A DNA stretch of 64,000 nucleotides from Linum tenue (GCA_946122785.1 CAMGYJ010000004.1:25060188-25124187), one strand, 5' to 3'; counted from the stretch's first letter, positions 33,194 through 45,617 are shown. The notes: generated by a model from the letters alone, not told the origin. Numbers and translations are program-made.

Positions 33194-33955
33194 ATTCTGA
33201 TTCCCTGAACTAGATGCATAGACAACTGTAGATGGCTAGTAAACGATCCATATCACAAGTTAGTTTGCAAACATAAGACAAACTGAACCCCTACACAATT
33301 CTACTGTTGCTCTTAGTCATCATCATAGTCATCTCGGTCACAAACAAGGCATTCGTGTATCACTACTAACCATCATCAGAGATCGCAAGAAAAAAAACAG
33401 TGCCAATATGCTTATGCAGTAGAAAACATTGCTTGGAGCCCTCAAATGTTTAATTTGGACAGTGGACTAGGCTCCAAGCACACAAACACATCTAAGCAGT
33501 CAAATAGAAACATCTCCCACACTTAAGTTCAACATTGCCCTCGATGGAGAAGAGCGAAGGATAAGGGGAACGATGTTACCGGAGAAAAGGACTGCATGGG
33601 ACTGGAGGAAAGACCAGTCGGCAGGGGCAGATTGGAAGATGGACAAGATTCTGAGAACAAGACAGAACACAACACAACCACTCACACTAGGTAAGAGTTA
33701 GGATACAATAGTCAGCCCAATGGCTTTAAAAGAAGAAAAGAAAAACCAAACACACACAAAATCCCGTTCGACACAAAAAATATGGAACACAAAACACAGA
33801 ACACATGAAGCCCGTCACAAGGGTAGTCTCAATCCTCCTCGTGTTCATCCCGAGACAGAGAAGGTTCCAGAAGGTATGGGAAGTGTCCACGTCGACTGAC
33901 AAGCACAGGCGCTCTAGCAGGAAGTGAGAGTAACGGCAGGCATCACGCTCATGAT

Positions 33956-35038
33956 CTAGGCGCGCCTCAATCCTGTCAAAGCGAGCCTCCATGGCTGCCC
34001 AGCGGTCGCCGGGTGGCGCATCCAAAGAGTATCCCGCATCAGGATGACCGGAACAAACTGCAGCGAGTCAGGGTTAGGCTGATGTGGTGGACCCCAACTA
34101 GCCGGTGGAGTCTCAGCCTCTGCCGCATCAACAAACTCCACAAGCCGGAGGCCCTTGACCCAACGGATTCGTGGGTCCATCCTTGTGACCCGAATCATCC
34201 CCATGGAGCACATGGTCTTGTCGAGGAAGTCTCTGGTGCGCCAGGCCCAGATACACTCATCTAGAGGCACGCCGAAGTGGCGGGCCAGACGGGTGAGGTA
34301 AGGTCCGCCATGGAGAGTCTACACCTTCGAGTGATTGTTCACCCGAGAGAAGGATATCACCAAGACTGACGTGAGACTGATGTTGTCAAGCGGACGAGAC
34401 ATGGTCCACAGAGCGTACATATGCCTCTTGGTCACTTGACCGGGGGCCTCCAGACTGAGGATGACGGAGTGGGTGCGCAACACATGGAGGAACCGCCACG
34501 GGGACTGGAGCTGACTGGCCCATGTTTTGCTGTGTGAAAAGGGAACCGCGATGTGCTGATGCAGACAGATCTGCTCGTAGAAAGCCTTGAAGTCCACCGG
34601 GGGAATGGTCGGCTCCACTCGAAACATGTCGTCACGGTCCAGGCCGACGGTGACGACGAACTCATCATAGGTTAGATTGTGATGTTCACCTCCGAGGAAG
34701 AAGGAGACCGTGCCATCGTAGGGGACCTGCTGCTTCCGTACGTGGCGGAAAGTGCTTTAGAACTACACCGTGAGCTCCTCGAAGATGTCGTCCTACAGCT
34801 CCAGCAGGCACCTCCATCCCAGGTGAGGGACTGCCGCCTTGATGGCTTCGCGACACAAGAAATGCTGGAAGTACTCTAGATTGAGGCGGCAGTGGTACCC
34901 AATCTCAACCCCCAACATCTTGGTGAATGTTGCATCATAGGCCTCGGTGAAGCGGAGGCCCTGCAAGAAAGGATGGTCTAGGTTGACCATTATCGTGCAA
35001 AACAGACAACCACACACCTCGAAACCTCTTAGTAACAA
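33956..35038 (-). pseudogene. Env-like/ORF1-like 3' ORF of the Athila-type element
   Basis: This lies downstream of integrase, where Athila elements carry a third ORF. The pieces in order on the minus strand are 35038-34793 (HPFLQGLRFTEAYDATFTK), a frameshifted bridge, 34627-34319 (MFRVEPTIPPVDFKAFYEQI, WRFLHVLRTHSV) and 34270-33956 (DFLDKTMCSMGMIRVTRMD). An extra short frame runs to 33726 and is coiled-coil-like (MEARFDRIEARLDHERD). Stops and frameshifts split it into at least three parts. I recognise the style of the plant Athila ORF-1 family but cannot claim a membrane fusion function. A TATA box and palindromes lie upstream at 35561-35870. Confidence 0.55.
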
Positions 35039-35560
35039 AAATAATCGGGGAAGTCAGACCAACAGGGCCAACATTTCCCCCCACACTTAAGCTCAATCCA
35101 CTATACTACAGTATGAAAATCGTAGAAACGGGTAGTAATCCAGTTTCTAACAAATCAAGCAGGCCACACATTTTCAGGCAATTACATTCTCCCGCCTAAA
35201 ACATCTAAATATGCAAAACAGATCAATTCTCCCTACACCCTATAGTCCGATTATTCAAGAAGACAAGATGGGTAAAGAAGACCAACCTGGAGACACAAGG
35301 AGGAGAGTAGAGCAAGGGAAAAGATGAGAGAAAGACGACAGAACCGCGGACACCACAACCACTGCTTGAGGGTCGCCGGAGGTGATTTCCAGCAAGGAGG
35401 AATGGCGGTTGACGACGGGAAGGTGGGCAACAGTCAGAGAGCCTCACCTCGCCGAGTCCAGCGCCGCAAATGACAAGAGAAAGCAAGAGAAACGCGGCGG
35501 CGGCGATGTTTCCGGCGAGGGAATTGGGAGTCTAGAGACGAGAGTACGGGGCGTAACCCG

Positions 35561-35572
35561 CCCTTTTATAGA
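35561..35572 (-). promoter_or_regulatory. Internal TATA box upstream of the env-like ORF
   Basis: Minus strand TCTATAAAAGGG lies about 520 bp upstream of the env-like ORF and about 510 bp past the end of integrase. Upstream of it is the GTTACGG palindrome cluster. This resembles an LTR core promoter and could drive a separate transcript for the third ORF. Inference from sequence only. Confidence 0.5.
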
Positions 35573-35574
35573 AA

Positions 35575-35870
35575 GGGTCAGAGTTACAGCTTGATCGGGC
35601 GAGTTAAGACCCGTAACTCGTTGAATCGGACGAGTCATTGAGTTATGGGTTAATCTAGCGAGTTACGGTCGTAACTTGGGCCATAACTTGCTAGTTCGCC
35701 TGAACGAGGAAGAATTACGGGCTATGCTTAAAGTTGCGATCGTGACTGTAACTTTGAGGCTGAGCCCGTAACTTCTGGGGTCAAAACCCAGACGATCCTG
35801 AGGGCATTTTAAAGTTACGGGCTGAGGGGGAGGGTTACGATCATGACGGTAACTTCTCACCTTAGGACAT
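35575..35870. repeat. GTTACGG/CCGTAAC palindrome cluster between pol and the env-like ORF
   Basis: GTTACGGTCGTAAC at 35662-35675 plus about ten single or imperfect copies (gttacgggc, cgtaactcg, ggttacgatcatgacggtaac). The motif is the same as in this element's LTR (29462-29825). Confidence 0.75.
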
Positions 35871-36079
35871 AACTCCTGGGGACCGTTATGCCTGCATCCG
35901 CCCAAATTTGCCGAAAATTTCAAAAAATGCCAGCTAACCACCGAGACCAAAATTTCAAAAAATAGGGTCGCCGAAGGCACAACAAAAGAATGCAAAACTC
36001 CACGTTCGACACTTGAAACACACAAAACCACAAAAACAAATAGAAAAAGAGAAAAAATGCAAACCGAGGTGGGGTGGAA

Positions 36080-37455
36080 CTAAGGGTTTGTGAGATCAAC
36101 CACCAATTTCGCGCGTTCGATATCACCTCCTAGGTACAGCTTGAGGCAATGCCCGTTTTCCTTGAAGGGCTCAATCTACGGATTGGGAATTTCGTTGGTG
36201 CCATAGAGAAACACCTGAGTGACTGTGAATGGTCCAGACCACCGGGAGCGCAGCTTTCTCAGAAAGAGTCACAAGCGGGATTTGTATAGAAGAACTCGAT
36301 CGCCCACCTGAAACTCTTTCGGGCCTTTGAGCCGAGCGTCGTGGAGACGCTTGGTGTGCTCCTTGTACACTCTGGTGTTCTCATAGACGTGATAACGCCA
36401 CTCTTCTAACTCCACCAGCTGCATTTTTGCTCGGTACTTGCAAGACTCAAATCAAGGTTGAGCAGCTTAAGGGCCTAGAAGGCCTTATGCTCTAGCTCAA
36501 CAAGCAAGTGGCAGGCCTTTCCATAGAAAAGCCGATATGGAGAGGTACCAATCGGTGTCTTGTAGGCCATTCGATACGCCCACAAAGTATCATCGAGATT
36601 GGTGGACCAATCTTTACGGGATTGATCAACCATCTTTTCAATGATCCGTTTTAGCTCCCGGTTCGTCAGCTCGGCTTGACCATTTGTTTGGGGATGGTAA
36701 GCCACCAACACTTTGTACATCACATCATAACGTGAGAGGAGCTTAGTGAATTTCCATTGAAAATGAGTGTCTCTACCACTAATAATGGCTCAAGGTGTCC
36801 CCGACCAGGAGAAAAGCTGCTTAAGAAATGAACAGACTAGTCTTCCGTCATTGGTGGGCATGACTTGAGCTTTTGGCCACCTTGAGACGTAGTCCACAGG
36901 AACCAAGATATAGAGATTACCGAACGAAGGAGGATTGGGACCCATTAAGTCAGTGCCCCAGACATAAAAAAATCTCACAAGTTACAAATGACTTCTTGGG
37001 CATCTCATCATGGGTAGATATGTTACCTGACCGCTATATTGATCGCACTAGCGTGCGAAGGTATCAGCATCCTTAAAAAGCGTGGACGTATAGAAGCCCG
37101 AATAGAGCACCTTCTGCATCGTGTGGTTCCCTCTGTGATGACTGCCAGCTGGTCCTTCGTGACAGTGAGACAGGATGACTCCCATCTCGTGTTCCATCAT
37201 GCACCGCCGAATCACGCCATCTTCTTCGATCCTGAAGAGGTATGGATCCTCCCAGAAATAGTACTTCAGGTCAGAGAAGAATTTACTCTTAGCGTGAGTA
37301 GCCATCCCCTTAGGTAACTGATTGCCCCCCAGATAAGTGGCAAGATCAGAATACCAAGGGGTGACACTCTCCACCAAGCATAGTGCCAGAAGTCGCTCAT
37401 CCGGGAAGGATTCGTAGATCTCTTCCATGAAGTTATCCATCGCAGAGGCTTCCAA
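36080..37455 (-). pseudogene. Athila-type integrase, decayed
   Basis: The H2C2 zinc-binding region is in 37455-37048 (HCHEGPAGSHHRGNHTMQKV). The core begins VWGTDLMGPNPPSFGNLYIL at 36978, with the first catalytic Asp. The second Asp site reads ISGRDTHF instead of ISDRGTHF, so the Asp is lost. The third residue, Glu, is kept in [16 protein letters not shown] at 36690-36650. The C-terminal part follows at 36420-36080 (FQVGDRVLLYKSRL, LRSRWSGPFTV), typical of Athila. Stops and frameshifts separate the pieces. Integrase would insert the cDNA; this copy cannot. Confidence 0.8.
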
Positions 37456-38016
37456 CTGTGAAAGATAATCTGCGACGACGTTCTTTACTCCCTTCTTGTC
37501 CTGGATCTCTATATCGAACTCCTACAGAAGCAGGATACAACGGATGAGCCTCGGCTTGACGTCAGCCTTGGTCATCAAGTAGCGGATGGCGTAGTGATCG
37601 GTATAGACCACAACATGAGAAAGCGCCAAATAGAGTCAGAACTTGTTGAACGCATACACCACGGCGAGCAACTCCTTCTCTGTGGTGGTGTAGTTCTCCT
37701 GAGCATCGTTCTAGGTCTTCGACGCGTAGTAGATAGGCTGGAAATGCTTATCGCGTCTTTGGCCAAGAACATATCCAACCACATAATCACTTGCATCGCA
37801 CATTAGCTCGAAGGGTAGAGACCAATTTTGAGTCACCAGGATGGGTGCATGGGTAAGATTCTACTTCGAAGTCTCTAATGCAGCCATGCACTATGGAGTG
37901 AAATGAAATGGTGCGTCTATCTCAAGCAGCTTTGTCATTGGCAAGACGATATTCGAGAATTCTTTGATGAAGCGTCGGTAGAAGCCTGCATGACCCAGAA
38001 AGCTGTGGATCCCCTT
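37456..38016 (-). pseudogene. Ty3-type RNase H and RT connection (left part of a split pol)
   Basis: The minus frame from 38016 reads GIHSFLGHAGFYRRFIKEFS (end of RT), then LPFELMCDASDYVVG with the first RNase H Asp, TTTEKELLAVVYAFNKF with the Glu, and VVVYTDHYAIRYLM with a further Asp. It continues to integrase. Several codons are stops. The upstream half of RT is at 56787-57460, on the other side of the Tat-like insertion; the break lies between the RT thumb and the conserved SFLGHAGFYRRF block. Confidence 0.75.
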
Positions 38017-39256
38017 CACAGTGTAGACACAATTTTTTGTCCAGGTTAAAATCTATCTATATTAAACAAAATTTAGCTTTTTTGTTTAATGTTTGCAATA
38101 ACAAGTCTTAAATAAACTTCTAGCTAAAGTCTCCTCGAAGAGATTAGCACTAGCAACTCTTGATCGTGATGAACTTTCGTCTTAGAAATTAGGCAATGAC
38201 TCAATTTGGTTGATAAAATCCATGGGTTGAATCTTAAGATACGAATTTTGTGAGGTTGGGCCTCATGCTACAAATAAACTTTAAAACTCAAGTTCAAAAT
38301 TTCATGTCCAGTTCACCCAAAAAATTCCAGAATTACACCCAATCTCAAGAATATAAAGCCATCACCTTGCCACAAATCAAGTCCACTAAACACCCTAGAA
38401 GCCCGTGAATCATCAAGAACACATAGGCAACCATAGATTTCCTAAGGAAAGATATTATAAATTAGTTTTGATACCCATCAAAATAAATATAGACTTCCTA
38501 AACTAATTAAACCATCTAACTTAATAAAAAAGGAGATTGATTAAAGTAAAGTATCCCCTAAAGCACTATGTTTGAAACCTGCATAAAGGAGAAATAGAGT
38601 TAGCATCAACTAACACACAAACCGTAGAGAAAACCTACAAAAAAAAAGATTATCTTATGTCCTCATATTTACCGTCATGGTGAAACTCCAATCTGCCAGC
38701 GGCGGCTCCCTGTTTTCCTCTCGTCTAAATCCCCAAAAATCAAAACAAATAAAACAGGGGAAGAAAGGTCAGAACCAACCAAGACCAAAGAAAAATGAAT
38801 CAATACTAAATGAGAAAACCCCACATGAAACCTCCTGTCGGAAGCCGATCCTTCTCGTCGCTAGTCGAAGTTTCTTCATTTCCACCGCCGGCGACTTCAA
38901 TCTTTCCTCTTCTCGCCCGAAACTTCCACCAAAACCCAGAAATCAAAAATAAGAAATTATCAGAATCTACAATGACCCCAAAATCAAAAGAAGAACTCCA
39001 AACCCGACATGTAATCCTGAAAATTCTACCTCCGATTTTCTTCCTCGCCATTATTATCATCGCCGGCGTCAACAGCCTTTTGTCTCCCTCGTCGTCGTGG
39101 TTATCACCTTTTTATTTTCTCTCGTCGTCTTTAGAAAGAGAGGAGGAGGGACGAGATCGAGTAAGAGAGGGAGAATGGTAGATCGACGTGAGAGGATCAG
39201 AGTAAAACAGGCAGATCGAAGAAGGTTCCTTTTCTTTCTTCGCCCTGCTCGCCAGA

Positions 39257-39260
<4 letters not shown>

Positions 39261-39302
<42 letters not shown>
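39261..39302. repeat. (AG)n microsatellite in the 5' LTR
   Basis: About 21 AG units. The 3' LTR has a shorter run at 47358-47387. Confidence 0.95.
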
Positions 39303-39306
<4 letters not shown>

Positions 39307-39837
39307 AGAGTAAGAGAGTGCGGATTAGGAAAATGCGGCTAGGGTTAGGCTAATCTCCATTCTTATGCTTAAATACTCCTTACAAAATGTCCAAAACACC
39401 CCTGAACTTCTCTTAAATATGCTTGTCTCTGCCACCTTCCTTTTACTGAAAATGAAACAAAAGCAATCCCTTCGAAATTCCACATAACACGCTTAACCAT
39501 TTAAGCTAATCGCCTAATTCTTGCAACCAGAATCTTCTCTTGGATTTATTTCTTCACTTACCTTCTATGTAAATTCAAACTTCATTGGCACTTTAATTCA
39601 AATGTAATTCGACTACTCCTATACTTAAGTAACATCTAGTACCTGACCCATGAGATTTTTAATCTTACTATGTCATCATAACTATTTTTCGAAACCATGG
39701 TCAATAGATCGTGGTCGCTTTTAAGCTGAAATCATAATAATTTTCATATCAAAATTATTTCTTAAAAAATTCAATCTCAAGCCCAACTCACGATCAATAA
39801 AACGTGTTAGGCTTCCTTCTTTCTCACAAAACTTTTT

Positions 39838-40480
39838 AAAACGAACTACGAGGACTTTGATCCCGACTACTCGGATACGTAGGCAACCAATAGGTTCGAG
39901 TTAAACTAAAAAATTGTCTCTGCATTTCCATGCGTGAGACTCAATATTTAAAATCTCTCGATTTAATCGAACTGCGCGGACTTTGATCCCGACTATTCGG
40001 GTACGTAGGCAACCAATTGGTTCGAGTCCAACTAACAAATTTTCTCTCCTCAAATCATGGATACCAAATTACATCGCTTAAATAAGAAAATCAGTTATTA
40101 TCTTAATCACGTATCACTAGAAACGTGTTAAGATCCTCTTTCCAAAACCTATTTACTTGAACGAACTTCGTGGACTTTGATTCCGACTACTCGGGTACGT
40201 AGGCAACCAATAGGTTCAAGTACGACTAACAAATTTTCTCAACAATTTAACGTGTAAGCGTTAACACTTCAAATCACTCTTTTTATCGAACTACATGGAC
40301 TTTGATCCCGACTACTCGGGTACATAGGCAACCAATAGGTTCGAGTCCGACCAACAAATTTTCTCAACAATATAACGTGTAAATGTTAACATTTCAAATC
40401 ACTCAATTTCAATCGAACTACATGGACTTTGATCCCGAGTACTCGAGTACGTAGGCAACCAATAGGTTCGAGTCCAACTA
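39838..40480 (+). repeat. LTR-internal tandem blocks with 'gactttgatcccgactactc'
   Basis: Five copies at about 39850, 39975, 40165, 40295 and 40425. Each contains GATCCCGACTACTCGGGTAC (CCCGA...TCGGG can pair) and then GTAGGCAACCAATAGGTTCG. Spacing is 120-190 bp. The same array is at 55765-56395 in the 3' LTR. Confidence 0.85.
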
Positions 40481-40592
40481 ATCAAAACTCTTTCTTAATT
40501 TTGAGAACTACGTCAATAGACGTATAATCAAATTGGATAAAAATAAATACCTAATTAATCAAATCATATAATTACATACATAAATAAATTCA

Positions 40593-40628
<36 letters not shown>
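40593..40628. repeat. (AAT)n microsatellite
   Basis: About 12 units; only about 6 in the 3' LTR (56513-56531). Confidence 0.95.
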
Positions 40629-40630
<2 letters not shown>

Positions 40631-40843
40631 AGCCAAATATGTTAAAGAAGTAGTACCAATTTTTTGGGCGTTGTGGGTTGTGAATACACTTCCCCACATG
40701 TAACCGTACTCCCGAACCCAGATTTCTAAAATTTTGCAGACCAAATCCTGGTTCTGATCCTAAGGTTAGAGCCGAACCACAGGGTGTTTGATCCACCACA
40801 CGGTGTTCAGTCCCCTGATCCGGAGGCGAGCTTGCTTATGACA

Positions 40844-42945
40844 TGATGGATTCTTTTTTATCGTTTTGATGTATGCTTACTTATGATGGATTGATCTTTA
40901 TCATATTTTCATAAACCATGTGAGTTGATTATGCACACAAAAGGCTTTTAATTCATTTTTATTGTTCTCCATTCATCCTAAACCAATCATGAAAGCAATT
41001 TCACAAACATCATGCATCCACCAAAAAATCATTTTGCATACGCACATTCATTTCATTTCGCATGAGTATCATACATTCATCTGATTTAGCAACAAGCCAA
41101 CAAGACACAATGTAACAATAATAATTCATAATCAAGTTTTTTCTAACGTTTTGATGCTCAAGTCAAAATGACAGAATGAATGGGGCATAACAACGTTAAG
41201 TCTCACAAAAATAAAAAGAAAAAAAATGCAAAATGGCAAGGAAAGTCAAAACAAAGAAAACGTAAAAAGAAAAAGAAAGATTGTGGGACTTGCATATTAG
41301 ATGCCCCTACATGAGCACTTAAAGTTAAAGCAACCCAAGCTCATCACGAGTCACTACCTACCTTTGTCAAAAAGATGATTTTGAGTTCCCCGTCAATGAG
41401 ATCACAAGAGCTCGATATAGGGTCGTCATCTCAATCTGCAAAATCTATACACTCAAGTGGGGCTAACCATCAATTGTATCAGCTTTCCAAACCAAAGGAT
41501 GTTTGCCTGCCAAGTCTGAAGAAATAACCTAAGAGAAACGGATGAGAAGGATAAACAAGCAATAATGTCAGCATAAGTTAAAGTGCATCCTCATTATCCA
41601 TCACTTGAACGAACACTTTCACGTCAAGGAAGAAACCCCATGATAAGAAGATTTTAGCAAGCATGCATGTCACACAACGGTCTTCAACATTCATCATTTT
41701 GAAAGATAATGACATGTTGAAGCCTACATCATCCCAAGACCTCCTCTACCGATCCTTTCAATATCAAACAAGGATTTTGGCAAAGGAAATCACAATCAGG
41801 TTTCCACTCAAATGACCGTAGTTATTCACTACTCGGCCTTACCCTTCAAGACAATGAGACATCATGAGCCAAATATATATCCATAAAGATACCCTAGATG
41901 AACCACCATTTCCAAGGAAAATAGGACGTTCTCAACAATGATCTCCTCTATCCATCAGCCATCCACATACTTTGGGGGCAAGCCAAAAATCCCTCCACAG
42001 GAAACTTTTTGCGATGAGAAAAGATGATCTCACTTATCCATCAATCATTCTAATACTTTGGGGGCACGCTATAATATCTTGTCAGGAAACTTTACACAAA
42101 TAAGGATGAGAGTCTCCTCATATCAAACAATATCATTTTTCAGGAAAGTTCAAGAACTTTCACCATATGACCATATAGAGAAAACCCTAACCCTATGTGA
42201 TCAGTCTATACCCCGAGCACATTTTCCCCCTCAACATGATGGCGAGAATCTTAATAGTAGCTAAAATGTCATAAACTCAAAGCACCCATAGGAATGAGTG
42301 AGGGAAAAATTGAGAGTGAGAGTGAGGGCTTATGGTTATTCTCATGGCTTGACTTATGCAAAACAAATTTTGAAAAATGTGGAATTAACCACACAATAAA
42401 CCATTTTATTCATATTGCACACACTTCTCTAAAGCAAGTCTTTGATTTCTAAAATCAAGTTCCCATATGCTTTCTCAAACGAGGTTTTTTTAACTTTGTT
42501 TGCATTCATCTTCAGTCAAAATTGGTAAAAGTCACACTTTGTTCCGAAGAAGCGAAGGCAAATGACGTATTCTTAGGGGCAAAATGGTGCCACCCAGAAA
42601 GAGAAAAGAAAGTGGCTCTCCCAACTCTTCAAATGTTAGAGAACTTGAATAGTTTTGATTCAAGCTAGCCAACCAATCAGTCAAACAACGTTGAGCGAAT
42701 GACTAGTAGAACACACTCGATGTACCATGACTACCAAATGAAGTGCACGACTCAATACTAGTCGTGTGAGACCTTAGTTTGGGCAACGAGAAAGTCTAGA
42801 AAACCAACATCAACAAGACAATACTCCAAAATGAAAAATTCCTCTTAACTAACCACAACATGCTTACATAGCAAGAAGATCAATAATACTAAAGGAGCAC
42901 ATTATCTCGAGACCACCAGGCTACAAAATGCTCCTATAGAATCAA
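40844..42945 (+). other. Internal region of the Tat-like element, no coding domain
   Basis: AT-rich with no primer-binding site recognised after the LTR and no frame longer than 70 codons. Nothing resembles gag, protease, RT or integrase, so the element depends on other copies or is a deletion derivative. Confidence 0.5.
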
Positions 42946-42953
42946 CCTACCAA

Positions 42954-43329
42954 AGAATGGATTGGATACAGTCCGACACTGATGGTTATTTCTTTTTGCA
43001 AGACTTAGAGAGGTAGTATCAGAATCTCTATGGGATGATTTCTTGATCCGGTCCGGTCTTGACCCCGTCCGGTCCCAATTTGGTCTTGATTTTAGATTGA
43101 GCTTGTGGGGAATTGAGTGGCCTAAGGCCTCAAAGGGTGAAGAGTTGGTTTTGGGTGTTGGGATCTCTTATCCGGTCTTAATCCGGTTTTTTATCCGGTC
43201 CCAAATGGCTTTTTACCTCAAATCTAAGCCCAAATATGAGATTGGATTGTTTGCTATCCGGTCCCGGTCCGGGTTATATGGTCCGGTTTCGGGTAAAACC
43301 AAACAGTCCAGACCAAATAGCCAGCCCTA
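42954..43329. mobile_element. hAT-type MITE ('ggtccggtcc' family) with a rearranged left end, TSD CCTACCAA
   Basis: The body (43040-43329) matches the MITE at 12736-13163 almost word for word, ending GACCAAATAGCCAGCCCTA. CCTACCAA flanks it at 42946-42953 and 43330-43337. At the left the normal TAGGGATGG end is missing. Instead there is an internal-type piece (AATGGATTGGATACAGTCCG) followed by 'tgatggttat' and unrelated DNA, so the left terminus has been scrambled after or during insertion. Confidence 0.75.
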
Positions 43330-43337
43330 CCTACCAA

Positions 43338-43880
43338 GCACATCCCATGAATAGGAAGATCATATGGCTAAGACAACGACCACTAAAACACCAGTGTCCA
43401 AGGTGGAGAAAGCATAGGGGCAACCTTTCATCAGTCTCCAGAAATGACGTACCTTGGGCACTCTGATCAGAGAAAGAGGAAATGATAGATGGCAAGCCCA
43501 GTACCGCGAAATGATGACACACGCAAAAGGAAGAATGTACCCATGGTGACACTAGACTACTCCAACATGAGGAAAACTAAGGAACGTGTCGATCAAAAGA
43601 AATGGTACAGTTCTTGTGGGTGATCAATTTAAAGAAACCCATCGCAAAAAACATTATTTCACACCAATTACCAAACATCATATCCTCTATTTTGCATACA
43701 ATTCACAAAATCATCATTTAACATGGCTTATCATACGACCATTTTCCAAATTTGTTATACTACATCATGCATTTAGGTTCTTCATGATTCGTCACCCGCT
43801 ATGCGGTCACTTTCTAAAGCATCCTGGTACTTATCACATGACATAACCATCCATCATAATCATTTACAAAACAACACTTT
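43338..43880 (+). other. Internal region of the Tat-like element, between MITE and tandem repeats
   Basis: AT-rich and non-coding. Confidence 0.4.
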
Positions 43881-43884
43881 GATA

Positions 43885-44985
43885 TTCCGTCGACTATTAC
43901 GAGCAAATTAAGACCTTCGTACTAGACTTGTTCCGTCAACTATCACGGGCAACCTAGAACTTACTTAAAGAATTTGTTTCGTTGAATATCACGGACAAAT
44001 TAAGACCTTCGTACTAGTCTTGTTCCGTCGACTATCACTGGCAACCTAGAAATTACCTAAAGAATTTTTTTCGTCGACTATCACGAGCAAATTAAAACCT
44101 TTGTACTAGACTTGTTGCGTCGACTATCACGGGCAACCTAGAACCTACCTAGAAAGTTTTGTTTCGTCAACTATCACGAGCAAATTAAAACCTTTGTACT
44201 AGACTTGTTCTGTCTACTATCACGGGCAACCTAGAACCTACCTAGAAAATTTTGTTTCGTCAACTATCACGAGCAAATTAAAACCTTCGTACTAGACTTG
44301 TTCTGTCGACTATCACGAGCAACCTATAACCTACCTAGAAAATTGTTTTTCATCCACTATCACGAGCAAATTAGATCCTCCTCCTAAACTTGTTCCATCG
44401 ACTATCACGGGCAATTTAGAAATTACCTAGTAAATTTGTTTCGTCGACTATCACGAGCAAATTAATCCTCCTACTAAGTTTGTTCCGTCGACTATCACGG
44501 ACAATTTAGGAAACCTAGTCACTTTGCTTCGTCGACTATCACGAGTAAATTAGACCCACTTGCTAAACTTGCTCCGTCGAATATCACGGACAATTTAGTA
44601 ATACTAGTCAATTTGTTTCATCGACTATCACAAGCAAATTAGACCCTCCGGCTAAACTTGTTCTGTACACTATCACAAGCAATTTAGAAATTACCTAGTA
44701 ATTTTGTTTCGTCGACTATCACGAGCAAGTTAAAAACTACCTACTAAAATTTTTACGTCGACTATCACGTAATAAAATTTTTACGTCGACTACCACATGA
44801 AATTTAGGAACCTTCTAGTCAATTTGTTTCGTGAACTATAATGAGAAAATTGAAACCTTCACACTAAGCTTGTCCGTCGACTATCATAGACGACTTAATA
44901 ATGTCATCACCCAAATATTCACCTTCATTTCGCTCACTAACATTCTCATATTCAACTTTGTTTTGTCGACTATTACAGACATGTT
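43885..44985 (+). repeat. Tandem satellite-like array, ~46-bp half units in ~92-bp pairs, about 24 half units
   Basis: The half units share CGTCGACTATCACG. They alternate between two forms, one followed by AGCAAATTAAAACC and one by GGCAACCTAGAACC. The array degrades toward the right end (44760-44985). It lies just before the PPT of the 3' LTR, where Tat/Ogre elements are known to carry variable tandem repeats that can seed genomic satellites. Confidence 0.9.
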
Positions 44986-45081
44986 GACTATATCACATTA
45001 GCAAACAATCGAATTATCCCTACATTGTAAAAATGTGGTGTCTTAAAAGAACTTTGTATATCTCTTAAATACCAAGAAATA

Positions 45082-45097
45082 TACAAAGGGGGGCAAC
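45082..45097 (+). promoter_or_regulatory. Polypurine tract of the Tat-like element
   Basis: ACAAAGGGGGGCAAC directly precedes TGTAGACACC, the start of the 3' LTR. Confidence 0.8.
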
Positions 45098-45617
45098 TGT
45101 AGACACCATTTTTTGTCCGGGTTAAAACCTATCTAATTAAATAAAATTTAGTTTTTTGTTTAAGGTTTGCAATAGATCGTGATGAGATTTCGTCTTACAA
45201 ATTAGGCATTGACTCAATTTGGTTGATAAAATCCATGATTGGATTGAATCTTAAGCTACGGGTTTTGTGAGGTTGGGACCTCATGCTACAAAGAAAAACC
45301 AATAAAAGAATGGTAACTTTTATTACACTTAATAAACAAATTCCATTACAATTATATATTACATCTTAAAAAGGTTTAGGCCAAAGCCAAACCTCAAGCC
45401 CAAGTGAAAACTCACAACAAGCCCACATCAACCAACAATAGTCAAAGTCCAAGCCCAGAAAGACAACATTCGGTCTGACCAGTTGACCAAACTTGGTCCG
45501 ACCCAAACCCAAACCCGTTAGTGTTTACTACACTATCCCCTACCTAGGAGCCTACTAACCTCACAACCAATCACAAGCCTCCACCCAAAGCCAAATAGTG
45601 TAACCACTGTAGCAATC

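Larger units (their letters stand above)
30026..33840 (-). other. 3' non-coding region of the Athila-type element, with nested insertions
   Basis: Read on the minus strand it matches the 3' half of the element at 58638. For example 30020-31050 corresponds to about 62000-63040, and 33440-33550 corresponds to 61480-61600 (both with 'gagggcaatgt', 'cttaagtgtggg', 'cttggagcctagtcc'). It is split by the solo LTR 31081-32507 and the MITE 32637-33193. No coding region. Confidence 0.6.
38022..40843 (+). repeat. 5' LTR of the Tat-like element (promoter region deleted)
   Basis: About 2.8 kb. Compared with the 3' LTR it lacks about 1.03 kb just after 'cctcatgctaca' (38264-38275; present in the 3' LTR at about 45300-46350). 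That missing part contains the TATA box at 45620. Contains an (AG)n run and an (AAT)n run, and five tandem blocks with 'gtacgtaggcaacc'. Confidence 0.75.

Noticed and set aside
39097..39342. A frame ending in a long Arg-Glu repeat
   Set aside because: Produced by the (AG)n microsatellite.
43885..44985. CRISPR-like alternation of repeats and spacers
   Set aside because: This is a plant nuclear region. The 'spacers' are themselves repeated, and the array is inside a Tat-like LTR element in the known position for tandem repeats.
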